The position numbers and the translations under genes were made by a program. From assembly GCA_030549335.1 (NCBI GenBank), contig CM060192.1, positions 22,200,157 to 22,264,156 on the forward strand: 64,000 bases of DNA, read 5' to 3'. Below the pieces are notes generated by a model. It was given only the letters and a program-made list of their open reading frames with translations, was not told the DNA's origin and did no database searches. This DNA is from Pontederia crassipes (Eukaryota; Streptophyta; Magnoliopsida; Commelinales; Pontederiaceae). Positions 47,701 to 59,757 of the stretch are shown here, one piece after another. Within the stretch, counting starts at the first letter, position 1, and each line of letters begins with the position of its first letter.

Positions 47701-50700
47701 GATGCCTCCTCGATGCATAACGTCACGAGTCCGAAGAGGAAAAAGGCTCTTCTATGTGATGGAAGCACATGTTCAAATCCCAACTCTCCAGGACTAGGAA
47801 CGGGGACAGGCGCACAGCTAAGGCCGTGGTCGCGGACGTGGATGTGGCATCCCATCCCCAACGGTACAAGAAGAACAAGAGCACTCCGATCCGGAGAACA
47901 TGAGAAGCAATCAACTGATGATGTCCCTTCCATCAGCAGAGCTTCCCAGTGGTACCTGGTCAGAAGAGGCGGCACCCGACTTAGAGCCAGGGAATGCATC
48001 GTCTTGCGCGAGCAGACCGGGGAGCCTGCTAGAGGACATGCCTACTTATTGTATCGTCCTGCACGAGCAGACCGACGAGCCTGCTGGAGGACATGTCCGA
48101 ATCCCGCCGAATGTTGAGGCTTGAAGACTCAAAGTCACGTAGTTATTGGACTTAGTTAGATGTTTTATTTTCTATGATTAAGACCTCATTATAATGAGTT
48201 TGGCATGGTTAGGATGAATATTTTTTCCCTAGGGCTGCGAATAATATAATTGATTGAGTTCCATTTTTATTTAAGGAGTATCATTCTTCGTAGTTTCTCA
48301 TTTAACTGCATGGTTTTTCATAGATGCTTCCCCGAAGAAGAATGCATCTATCAGACGATGAGGCTAAGGGCCATAACGATGAGGGGATCCAGCATCCTCC
48401 ACCACAACTAGAATGACAGGAATGATAGCTTCCTCTTCCATGCATGATATAAGAATTCTAGGAGTTGAAGCCGCCGACCTATAACGGCGAAGGAGATATT
48501 GACACTGCGAAACAATGGATAGGACCATAGAAGATAAGTTTGAATTCTTAGACTGCGCCGAGAATAAAAAGGTGTTGTTTGTCGCCGACACCCTCACTAA
48601 GGATGCCAAGGACTGGTGGAAGGCAATGAAGGCGACTGAGTTTGTAGATGTCAGGAGCGTTGCATGGACAGACTTCCACCGATTATTCGAGGAACGTTAC
48701 TTTCCCGCATATTAAAGGGATTTAAAGCAGCAAAAATTTCTGAACTTAAAGTAGGGGACTATGACGGTGCCCCAATATCTGACAAAATTTGTTCGTCTGA
48801 GGAAATATTCAAAGCTGATCATGGACAAACTAGTTAAAACTAACCACTTTAAAGAAAGGTTGAACCTGAGCTTGAGAATTCAAACACGGTCCAACAACTG
48901 CCAAACTCTGAACGAGGCAGTTCGTTTAGCCACGATAATGGAAAGAGACCATCAAGAGTTACAAAGGGATAAAAGAGGACAGTTGGAGGTGGGGCAAAGT
49001 TCACAATAGCAATAATTTCGAAGGAACGACCGTCACCATCAACGATGGGATAATCGGCCCCATCCATACTAAACTCCACCATAATATGATCGTCCTCGCT
49101 AAGAACAACAACCTTGACAACCCCTACCACCACAACGCCCTCCTCAACAAGTGCCACCACAACAACAAAAATAGTGCCAAGACCAAAGGCCCTCTCAATA
49201 GCCGTCGAGATGGCTGGCACAATAGAGGCCACAGTCACCCAGGGCCCCTCGGGCACCAACCACACTAGGTGAGCGGGTCTTATGTTGTACTTGTGGCAGG
49301 ACTCACACAGGCGAATGCCGCCTGAAAATAGGAGCATGCTTCCATTATGGAAAAGTGGGTCATATATCAGTCATCTGCCCACGGCACAAACTATTAGTGC
49401 AAGGAAGGCTCTTCAATCTGGAGGAAGATGCTCCACAGAATGACGCTGAAGTCATTCGAGGTACACTCCTCGTGGCCAGGCTACCCACTATTGTTTTATT
49501 TGATTCTAGAACCACTCATTCATTTATATCAAAATAGTGCGCTATTACCATAGAGTTAACTGCTATGAACTTAGACCACAGTATGACAATACTTACACCA
49601 AAAGGAGGATTATTAGGTATCTACATGATGTATCGATAGAAATAAATAGAACGAACTTTCCTGTAAATTTGATTATAATACCTATAAAAGATTATGATGT
49701 TATACTGGGCATGGATTGGTTAACTTATCTTCTATTTTGTGCAAGCAAAGGAAGGTCGTTATAGGAGCACGCGATAAAGAAAAAGTCACGATCAGAGGTA
49801 TACATCGAAAGGAACCGAATATCATGGTGTCAGTTATCAAGGCCCACAAGCTTCTTAGACAAGGATGCAGAAGATATCTGACGAGTGTGACTAAGACCGA
49901 AGCACCTACCAGAACCCCGCAAGACATAGAAATTGTGAGAGAATTTCCTGATGTGTTTCCAGAGAATATTAGTGGACAACTGCCCAAAAGAGACATAGAC
50001 TTTCATATATAATTGGTACCCGGTACAGCGTCAATTTTCAAAGCTCCATACCACATGGCTCCAACGGAGATGAAAGAGTTAAAGACTTAGGCCCTGTTTG
50101 GATGCCACTTAATCCATTGGAATGGACCCATTTCTACGGATCTTTTCCAACAATTGAAAAAAATTCATAACCACTGTTTGGATGCCATTTGGAGTAGAAA
50201 ATAAAACAATGAAAACCTATCAATTCCTTAGGAAAAAAAAACTTAGCTACAATCTCTTTTTTTTCTGAGACATTTTTTGACTTCTCTTCCTTTTTCTCCC
50301 TTTTTCTTTTGCTCCGCCCGATCTTCATTGAAGTTTCCATCAAGATCGAACTTTGCCTCCGCCACCTCCTCCTTGCTTCAACTCCGACATCACTTAAATT
50401 TGTTTCTATAGTAACCGATTCTGTTCCTCTCAAGGCTTCGTTTTCTTTTCTTTTTCCTTTTTCTTTCACGTGTCCAGGAAAGTCATCATCCTCTTTTTTC
50501 CTTTCACTCACCTGTAAGAAAAGGCATTGTGCAAGTTCGCCGGACAATCATGAAGGTAAGCAGTATCAATACATGTCTCAAACTTGGGATTTCACCACTT
50601 ATTTACCGCCTTCTGCCCTTAGAGAGTGGAAAGAGAGAAATGAGAGGAAAAAAGATTGCAGGAGGGAGGAGAAGTTTGAACCAATGATTAATTACGTTGT

Positions 50701-53040
50701 TAATTTTCATCTATCCAAACATCACTTTGGATATTATCCATTGGAAAAAATTGGTCACGGAAGTCACTTTTTGAAAAGTGAATTCCAATAGGAATTTACA
50801 ATCTGCGAATAATTTCCTATTGATGCCAAACAGGGACTTAGATTAAGGAGTTATTGGATAAGAGCTTCATTAGACCCAACGTCTCTCCATGGGACACTCC
50901 GGTCCTCTTTGTCAAGAAAAAAGAATGACTCACTAAGGCTCTGCATAGATTATCGGATGCTGAATAAAGTAACAGTGAAAAATAAGTATCCATTACCTCA
51001 CATTGACGATCTTTTCGATCAATTTTTCAACACAAAAGTCTTCTCCAAGATTGATCTGCGGAGCGGGTACTACCAACTTAGAGTAACAGAAGAGGATATT
51101 CCGAAAACAGTCTTCAAATCATACTATGGGCACTATGAATGTTTGGTTATGCCATTTGAGTTAACCAATGCTCCAGCGGCATTTATGGACTTCATGATCG
51201 GACTTTCAACGAACACCTTGACCAATTCGTAATTATCTTTGTCGACGACATCCTCATCTACTCGTCAAGCATAGAACAAGACAGGGAGCATTTGAGAATT
51301 GTTTTATAAACTTTGCAGGAGAAGAAATTATATGCAAAGTTTTCCAAATGTGAATTCTGGTTGGAGCAAATCATGTTCCTTAGCCATATTGTCTCAAAGA
51401 TGGGATTTCAGTTGATCCGGGCAAAGTTGAAGCAGTGTCAAATTGGACACAATCAAAGAGCGTCTTCAAGATCAGAAGTTTCCTCGGCTTGGCGGGATAT
51501 TACAGGCGTTTCATCAAAGATTTCTCTAGACTAATACTGCCACTGACCAAGCTTACAAGGAAGGGAGAAAAATTTGTATGGTCCCCAAAGTGCGAGTAAA
51601 GTTTTCAAGAATTGAAAAAGCGACTAACATCGGCGCTCATACTCACCTTACCGTTGGGAAATTGTGGGTATGTGATCTACAGTGATGTTAGCGACACAGA
51701 ACTCGGATGTGTTTTGATACAGCATGAAAAAGTGGTAGCATATGTATCAAGATAACTGAAGAAGCATGAGGCCAACTATTATACCCATGACCTTGAGATT
51801 GCAGTAGTAGTATTTGCTCTCAAACTTTGACGACATTATTTGTACGAAAAAAAATTGTGATCTACATGGATCATAAGAGCCTAAATTACGTGTTCACCCA
51901 TAAGGACCTCGACATGCGCTTATGATTAAGGATGAAATTCCTGAAAGGCTAAGAGTTTACCATCGATTATCATCCTGGTAACACAAACTCGGTAGCCGAC
52001 ACTTTTAGTCGGAAATGGAAAGGTTCAGTGAACCTTCATACGCCTCCGACATTTGAGATGATGGAGGAACTCTTCAAATGGACGCCAAAGGTAAGGCCTA
52101 ATGGTTCGCTCATGATGATGCAGCGGATTGAGTCCAACCTTATGGAAGGATCGTTGCAGCACAAGTCAAAGACTCCGACTACTAATCTATGATGATAAAA
52201 GACAAGCCAGGAAGTAAAAGATTTCAAAATCTCCTCATATGGTGGCATTCGGTACCGTGACCGATTATGGGTACCTGATAGCACAACACTACGAAGGGAA
52301 GTCTTGGATGAGTGTCACAAATCAGAGTTTGCGATCTATTCTGGAAGCACAAAGATGTACAAGGACGTGCAGAGAAGCTTCTGGTGACCTGATATGAAGA
52401 AAAAAATCGCAGAGTATGTCTCTAGATGCATAGTTTGTTAGCAAATTAAAGTGGAGCACCAGAAACTCCGAGACACTTTGAAGAGTCTTGGGATTCCTTA
52501 ATGGAAATGGGAAGAGATAGTCATGGACTTCATCACGGGACTTCCGCGGACTCAGAAAGGGCACAATGCCATCTGGGTAATAGTGGACTGACTCACTAAA
52601 TCAGCTCACTTATTACTCATCAAGATAAAATAGTTGCTTGAAAATCTAATGGACCTTTATGTGTAGGAGATCATCAGACTCCACGGGATACCATCAGTCA
52701 TTGTATCCGATAAGAACTCCAGGTTCACCGCAAGATTTTAGAAAAGCCTCCAAAATACTTTTGGGACGATACTTCGCTATAGCACTGCCTTTCACCGACA
52801 GATTGATGGCCAATCAGAAAGGACGATCCAGACGTTGAAAGATGTGCTTCGAGCATGCACCTTAGACTGGCATGACAACTGAGATAATCATCTTTCCCTT
52901 ATCGAATTCTTCTATAATAATAATTATCACGCAAGTATAAAGATGTCTCCGATTGAAGCATTATATGGCCGACCGTGCCGCTCCCCGACATGTTGAGAAG
53001 AAGTGGATGAAAGAAAGATATTAAGCGCAAAACTTCGTAA
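47701..53040 (+). pseudogene. Ty3/gypsy polyprotein, degenerate, split by a MITE
   Basis: Plus-strand order is gag N-terminus (MPPRCITSRVR, 47701), gag core (LFVADTLTKDAKDWWKAMK, 48515-48715; LTKFVRLRKYSKLIMDKL, 48761-49009), zinc-knuckle and protease region (LFDSRTTHSFIS, 49355-49537; a decayed DSGATHSF), and IIPIKDYDVILGMDWL (49537-49764). The linker APYHMAPTEMKELKT stops at the MITE insertion and resumes as [26 protein letters not shown] (50841-50930). RT ([35 protein letters not shown]) and RNase H (51600-52010) follow. Integrase ([37 protein letters not shown]) follows to 53030. Many stops and shifts; no LTRs recognised. Confidence 0.88.
50090..50837. mobile_element. 748-bp non-autonomous DNA element (Tourist-like) inside the gypsy pol
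   Basis: The ends GGCCCTGTTTGGATGCCA and TGATGCCAAACAGGGAC are inverted repeats. TTA is duplicated on both sides (50087-50089 and 50838-50840; the match extends to GACTTA), consistent with PIF/Harbinger. Removing it restores the gypsy reading [12 protein letters not shown] in register apart from a stop. Open frames inside (for example 50309-50791) are not recognised. Confidence 0.75.
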
Positions 53041-55246
53041 ACAGGCCAGAAATACATGAATCTCAAGAAGACACAATCGACTAATAGAATTATGTCTCAA
53101 CTTACTAATAGAATAATGTTTATTTGCTGACCGCTAATAATTTCAGATTCAATTTTTAGAATGTTTTCGAGTCATCAATCAGAAAAAAGGCATATTTTTC
53201 TTTTTCTCGCACTCCACACCAGCGACCTCCCGCACAAAAGAAAAATCAAAGGCCTGCTCTTGAATGCATCCTTCGCACTAAGGAATGTAATAGGCTAAAA
53301 AAAATCTATCGCATCACGGCGCAATATAATTTCCTATCCACGTGATTTTTTATTTTTATTTTTTTTGAGGAGGCCTATTTGACTATTCTGCACATGTGAA
53401 TTTAAATTATCTTTGCCTAAGGTGTAAAGTTGGATGTAAATGAAAGAAAATATATCCGAAGTCAAACAGATTGCTCCATATCTAATCAGAACCTTTTTTT
53501 TTAGGGGGATCATAATCAGAACCTATATAGAGAATAATCCAAATACATGCCCGTTGTAAGTTTTACGTAAACTCTTTTGATATTAATTTAATGATAATAA
53601 TTCTTAAAAATACATCAAATATAACAATAAATATTAAAAAATATAATAACATGAATAATTAATATGTTAAAATTTACAAATTACAACCTCACAAAAGTTT
53701 CTTTTTAATACATTCTAAGATTGTCATATTGTAGAGTATATTGGATTTATGACTACTATTTTTCTTAATTATTATTATTTTTTTGAGATGCAACCTTGAC
53801 ATTTTTTAATGTTTTAACTATTAACTATTATTATTTTATTATCCTCACTCGTTATCACAATGAATGACATACCGTTATAAATATTTGAATATTATATTAT
53901 ATCGTTTCAACATATTATTATTTAATTTTATGTATTTTGATTTAAAGAATGAAATAGTAGAAATAAATATTAATATGCTACTTACTATAATGTCAAATGA
54001 TTAAAACTATTATTTTTATATCATATCTTAATTTATGAGATTATATATTTTAAATAATACAATTATTGTAAAACAAAGAATAAAAAATAAGAAGGTGAAA
54101 GATAAAAGAAACAAAATGCTGATGGCAATGGGTCGTGAAACCAAGACCTCCCGATATCCACATGTGAGTTTACTTCTGCCCTAAAACCGTAAAATCGATC
54201 GATTTTAAGTACTAAAACGTGATTTTGACAACTAAAAGACATCTTAATTGTTTCTGGAAGAACGATGACCATGTGCATGTAAATTACTTACATTTGACTC
54301 CTACACAAAAAGAACATTTGCAAGTTAACATCCCAGTGATAACATGGTTAACTTCACAAAACCCAGATGGCAAAAAATAAGATGCAAAACACAAAGAATC
54401 TGATATCAGAAGTGAAATAGTGGGTGATCCAAGGGCTTTAAATCATATAGTAATTGATTTTGTTTTACCCGGAGTATACAAAGAAAAGATTAATATGCAT
54501 GTAGTTCTGCTACGGTCTACAGGATTTGTGATAGCTTTTCAGGATGTGTGAGAGCTTTCAAGCTCCAAAGAAATCAGATGTTGCATTTCACCTCTGATCA
54601 ATCATGTATCCCACAATTGTTTTGAGAACTGACTATTAACTAATGAAGACACACTTCCCCCTTGCTCTGGTCTGTTTAGGCAGCATGCCCAAAAATTAAC
54701 TTTCCTTGATCAACACTATTAAAAAAGATTAAAAAAATGAGAAATTTGTCTAGATATAAGAGCTAATCCATTTTCAAAGGCATCATGATAGTTCAAAGTA
54801 CATTGATATAGCTGATGTTACAGAACTAATTTAAGAGCAACCCAGCAATTCAATTAAAAGTTTTCTAGAATCTATATTTGAAATGTAGAACGTAGATTTA
54901 CAGGATGCTGGAAGCTGATATGTACATGAATCCTGTCATTACTGACATTCATGTTATATCAACAAATGAACACAAAATAGTATAATGCTTGACACAAAAT
55001 ATAATGTGACGCTTGAGTATGAACATGCAGTAACAAGTAAATAACATAAACAACTGAAAATTCCTTATGCTGAAAACAGCAAATGCATATATACTGATGT
55101 CAATAGGAGCTCTATAAGAGTATCAATTGCTCATGAATAGGATGAATATTTACAAATGCAGGGTGCAGTGGGCAGCATTGTACACAATGCACTCAAATAC
55201 GAATTTATTCGACACAGAAAAGCCATCAGATAATTACTACAATTGC
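53041..55246. other. Intergenic; right part likely 3'UTR of the RING gene
   Basis: AT-rich with no coding support. The last few hundred bases before 55247 should contain the 3'UTR and polyadenylation site of the minus-strand RING gene, but no specific signal is claimed. Confidence 0.4.
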
Positions 55247-55927
55247 CTAAAACCAAACAAGAGCAAGAACTACCAGAACACCAACTAGAAGCAGCAATTT
55301 TGTCAGATAGGCATCAGCCTGCTGTCCACGGTGCACATGACGTGGGAAGCCGTGTCCATGCCCACCATGAAACATGTTGCCATATCCATATGGGTAGCCA
55401 GCTGCTGGACCATATCCAGTTGCATCCGGAAAACCATGAACCTGAAAGCTCAACAGTGGGAATAATCCCCCAATTGCAGCAGAGAAGGTGTAGTTCCCGA
55501 ACCTTGTGTTGGCCACCGGAGCTCCACCAAAGAACCATGGATTGCTATGATGGAGATGGTTTGGATCAGGAAGGGTTGCAGTTGCTGGTCTCTGCCCAGC
55601 TGGCCGGTTTGGGATATCCCTTTCAGGAACTGTTTTTGACCGTGGATCTGCAGAGTTCTTCCCCCGGCCAAAAAGAGGAACTAACTTATCCTCTTCAACA
55701 ATGGCCTTGCATACAGGGCATTCAGAAGATTGAGCATATCGATGGAGCCACTCATATAAACAGGGCCAACAGAAAAGGTGACCACAGAGGGTGACTACAG
55801 GTTCTTGAGCCAACTCGAAGCATATGTTGCACTCGAAGCTTCCAGCATCATTATTATTGTTACTGCTTCCACCAAATGATGAACTTTGCGGATCTCTGTT
55901 TGATGATTCACCGAACCCACTGGCCAT
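55247..55927 (-). CDS. RING-HC E3 ubiquitin ligase, C-terminal membrane anchor (RMA1/RNF185 type)
   Basis: 226 residues starting at ATG 55927-55925 (MASGFGESS). A longer reading upstream would begin at a GTG inside the predicted intron acceptor and is rejected. The N-terminus is Ser/Asn-rich. The C3HC4 RING is complete: C33, C36, C48, H50, C53, C56, C70, C73, in FECNICFELAQEPVVTLCGH and the following residues. A Gly/His/Tyr-rich linker (about 165-200) leads to a C-terminal hydrophobic helix (about 206-226, LLLLVGVLVVLALVWF) ending at the last residue, a tail-anchor arrangement. Animal RNF5/RNF185 and plant RMA proteins of this layout sit in the ER membrane and act in ER-associated degradation; the exact substrate here is unknown. 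Frame and domains are intact. Confidence 0.95.
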   Translation of the reverse strand: MASGFGESSNRDPQSSSFGGSSNNNNDAGSFECNICFELAQEPVVTLCGHLFCWPCLYEWLHRYAQSSECPVCKAIVEEDKLVPLFGRGKNSADPRSKTVPERDIPNRPAGQRPATATLPDPNHLHHSNPWFFGGAPVANTRFGNYTFSAAIGGLFPLLSFQVHGFPDATGYGPAAGYPYGYGNMFHGGHGHGFPRHVHRGQQADAYLTKLLLLVGVLVVLALVWF

Positions 55928-55950
55928 CCCTGGACCCTCAGAATTCGAAG

Positions 55951-56457
55951 CTGCGAACACGAGTACATAATCAAATTTTAATGCCTAAAAGGCCTGGCCT
56001 TTTACCATACATGATCTAGGGTTACATGCTAACTGTTGTCTGTCAGATATCTAAAACGGGGAAACATCGATCAATGACCATATCCGAGCAGCAACTAACT
56101 GCATATTATTGTGACATCCAAAGCCAACGGTATGAACAAACCATCACCAAAAAAAAAAAAGAAAAACCCCAAAATTTTCAGATACTTAAAACGTCTGGCA
56201 GTCGATTATTACAGGCAGAAAGCAAACAAATCATAGATCACATTACAAGAAGAAAAATAAGATCTTTTACGTAGATTTCTAACATAAAGCAAAAACAAAA
56301 ATGGATGCCAATTAATAATCACCGAATTCCGGGTCAACCGAAAAAAGAACTCATCGAAATTGCCACAAAAAGATGAGAAAACAGAACCTCGAAAGAACTC
56401 GATCGGCATAGAACTATGACCAGATCAAAGAGAAGAAGAGATGACGAAATCCGTTAC
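55951..56457 (-). other. Probable 5'UTR intron of the RING gene
   Basis: On the minus strand the donor is CGGG|GTAACG (GT at 56457-56456) and the acceptor is GTTCGCAG|CTTCG (AG at 55952-55951). Removing these 507 bases leaves a leader joined 23 bases before the ATG. GT-AG rule, T-rich context and AT-rich interior support it; RNA evidence is needed. Confidence 0.65.
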
Positions 56458-56462
56458 CCCGA

Positions 56463-56585
56463 TCAGAAGACAACGAGAAGCAGATTGGGGCCGACGCAAG
56501 ATCGAATTCGAAGGACGAGCAACGCAAATCCAACAATAGGAACGGTAGAAGCTTCGTGATGGCTTCCGAGGGTCGACCGACGCAT
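56463..56585 (-). other. uORF in the RING gene leader
   Basis: ATG at 56585 opens 40 codons ending in TGA five bases before the predicted donor. A minimal ATGTGA uORF lies just upstream at 56595-56590. Both would be in the mature leader if transcription starts near 56640-56670. Confidence 0.45.
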
Positions 56586-56679
56586 CTCCTCACATTGGAC
56601 GAACGAGAGAGCGCCACGTCCACAAGAGAATCCCGCCGCTGGTACGTGAAATCTGGACGGCTGTGATCATGAAGGCACC

Positions 56680-56762
56680 CTAATGGGCTTAGATGGGCTT
56701 CTTAAATAAGGTTTCACCGTTGGCCCAGTTTAAGTAAGACCAAAGTTAAAATGGGCTTTTCT
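56680..56762 (-). promoter_or_regulatory. RING gene promoter with TGGGCY/site II motifs
   Basis: Within 80 bp there are three TGGGCTT motifs (56684, 56694, 56752) and one TGGCCCA (about 56720). A TTATTTAAG TATA-like stretch lies near 56702-56711. Clustered TGGGCY motifs are typical of promoters of broadly expressed plant genes, and the cluster is just upstream of the predicted first exon. Confidence 0.55.
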
Positions 56763-58200
56763 TTTATGCTAACGAGTCTTTAGCCTTTACACCCAAATTT
56801 TTATTTATACCAACTTAAATGAGGGTTCTCTCTCCCAAAATGCTGGAATTATGATTACCTGGGCTCTAGCATGGTTTTCAAAAGGATCTCCTTATTTTGC
56901 CTCTTCTAAAATTTGAATTCCACATCATTTTAATCATTTTATCTTTATGTTAAATCCTATTTTATATATCATTAAAATGTTGATAGTCTTCAAACAATGA
57001 GTGATATTAAGATTTTAAAAGTGACAATAAGAAATTGCAAACATATAAAATGAGGATGTGCATTACTTAAGGATCAAGAGATTTCGAGCTTAAATTTTAT
57101 CATTGATTTTTTTTAGTATTTGACAAAATTGTCAAGAACTCAATCTATATAATAATTTTACAGTTTTACTATCTGAATAAACCTAACGAAACTCGATCTT
57201 ATTTTGACATAATCTATTTGATCCGAATACACCTATGCGTACTCGCAATTTAACATTGCCTTGGAAGAATGTGTGCAAAGAAAAATTGATGACTTAGGCA
57301 CTGAAATGAATGATGTAGAAAAATTCCATAATCAATACAGAGTGGAAACGTTAAGTCTCATATTATTATAAAAATAATTATTTGACTCTGCATTTTTTTT
57401 GTTGCCGTTATACCACATATTTAAGATGGGTCCACCAATAAACTTAACTAAGGACCATCATCAAATTTAACTAATATAATAAATCATCCCAATGTCCTTA
57501 GAAAGTAAGACTCATGTTAAATTTTTTACCCACAAAACTCGAACTCTAGGTCTAACATTTATTTAATAAAAAAATCGCATACATCTGAATTTCAATATAA
57601 ATTCAACTTTTGCAAAAGAAAATTTTAGATCAATTAAATTCTCATTTATTTTTTTTATGAAAATTTGTGCCACTTTCCTTTTTGTCAAGTCGTAGATATC
57701 GTGAGGACTTTATTTACAAAAATATTGCATAGATTATTTTGAGAAAACACAAATACTTATTAAATTAAAGAATGATATGACATTATTTAGAAATTAGATG
57801 GTATGGGATATGTCATTTGCCATTGTCACTACTCACTACGTTCCCACTTGACTAAAAAAGTAATTACAAATTTATGGCATAATTCAGGTACACATAAATG
57901 GGTTGGCCAAGTTGTGTTAGGTCAAACATCCTTCTGCTTATACTCAAACATCGATGAAATGGAAAATAATATATAATATATATATATATAGTTCATATAT
58001 AAAGTGCAAAAAAATTTGCATAAGAAATTTAATGCTTAAATCGTCAATATTATGATTTCGCATTTATAAAATTTTAAATCCCAAAAGGAAGAGTATAAGT
58101 ATTCATGAAAGAATGTATTATTATATGTAATGTGGAAAAAGAAAGAGAAAAACCTAATATATATAATAAAAGCAGAGGTTAAAAATATCACGCGTCGAAC
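56763..58200. other. Intergenic, no gene recognised
   Basis: AT-rich sequence. No coding frame, RNA gene or repeat that I can support. Confidence 0.5.
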
Positions 58201-58219
58201 TCTCATAAATTGAATATAT

Positions 58220-59530
58220 AAAATGATAATATTATAATTATATAATTATGGATACTTAAGACTTAATTATTATAAAATATATGATTTTATTTATTTATAC
58301 TTTTAAATTTTATATTTGTAACATAAATATGAGATTTTCAATTTCTTTTGCATACTTCATATCTTCAATGAAGGCAAAGTATACATGCGGATCTACAAAT
58401 ATATATCTGTGCATTATACAAAAATATTTATATTTTTCTCCATATATATGATTTTATTGATTTATACTTTTAAATTCTATATTTGTAAGTGTAAATAGAG
58501 GGACTTTCAATTTTATTTGCATGCTCTACGCTTTTTTTTAAAGCAAAGAATACATGATGATCTATAAATATAGATATATGCATGATAAAAAAAATATTAA
58601 ATGTTATAAATATATATATATTCTCATTTAATAATAATATTAATTATTATAAGGGGCTTTTATTTTATATTTGCATACTCGATGCGCTCTTTGACGGCAG
58701 AGAATATGTGTTGATTCACAAATATAAATATACACATGATAAAAATTAGTTATGTATAATTTTTCTTCGCCTAATAAAATATTAAATGCTATAACTTTTA
58801 TATACAAAGAATGGCTAAAAAAATATATGTTATGATTTGAAGTTCAAGTCAAAGACATGCATTTCATACTCTAATGATAATATCTATTGATGATTAATAT
58901 AAGTATAATCAAATTTTTAAATATATGATTATGATACTATGCATCTTATATATAATGTATAAAATGATAATATTATAGTTATATAATCATGGATAATCAA
59001 AAGTTAGGTATTACAAAATATATGATTTTATTTGTACTTTGAAATTCTATATTTATAACTGCAAATAAAGGGACTATTTGCATACTCCACGCCTTCTTTG
59101 AATGTAAAATAAATGCGAATCTACAAATTTAGATTTGTGCGTGATAAAAAAATATTTATGTATAATTTTTCTTCATCTAATAAAAATGTTGAATATTATA
59201 AGAAAAAATACTTATATATAATTTTTATCATATAATTAAAATATTAAATATTATAAGAGGCTTTTATTTTACATTTGCATACTCGATGTCCTCTTTGATG
59301 ATAAAGAATATGTGTGAATTCATATATATAAAACTATGGGTGACAAAAAAAATACTTATATATAATTTCTCTTCATTTAATTAAAATATTAAATGCTATA
59401 ATTTGTATATACAAAGAAAAACTAAAAAATATATGTCATCATGTGAAGTTCAAGTCAAAGACATATATTTCATATTAAATAATATTTATTGATGATTAAT
59501 ATAGGCATCATCAAATTTTTAAATATATTA
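58220..59530. repeat. AT-rich tandem repeat, nested ~190-bp and ~600-740-bp periods
   Basis: TATATGATTTTAT..TTTAAATTCTATATTTGTAA followed by TTTGCATACTC..TTTGA..AAAGAATA recurs about every 190 bp. A longer unit also repeats: GATAATATTATAATTATATAAT near 58223 and 58963, and GAAGTTCAAGTCAAAGACAT near 58840 and 59440. Copies have drifted. No coding. Confidence 0.75.
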
Positions 59531-59757
59531 TTATGATGATGTTAAGTACGTTGCAATCGGAACAATCGATTGTAAGGTGCAACTGGTTGATCCAAATCAT
59601 TGGATATGCATTTTATTGATGAATGGATGAGATGCTCATTTTTTCTGGTTTTTTCACCCGCACCTAGTTCAACCTTTCCCCTTTCCCCCAAATGCCTCGA
59701 TCCCTTGATCTCCCTCCCAAGAATCAAATCCCTCTCGAGAAACCCTTATGGTGCCAC
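59531..59757. other. Sequence left of the solo LTR
   Basis: CT-rich patch (59640-59757) that continues in composition at 61762-61960 once the solo LTR is removed. The joined stretch may be one older sequence, but no gene is recognised. Confidence 0.35.

Noticed and set aside
50309..50791. 160-codon frame inside the MITE
   Set aside because: Ser/Phe-rich from CTT tracts; no domain, and the host block is a non-autonomous element.
55928..55960. Extension of the RING protein by 11 residues upstream
   Set aside because: The first codon is GTG, not ATG, and a splice acceptor (TTCGCAG) lies within it; the ATG at 55927 gives the normal family length.
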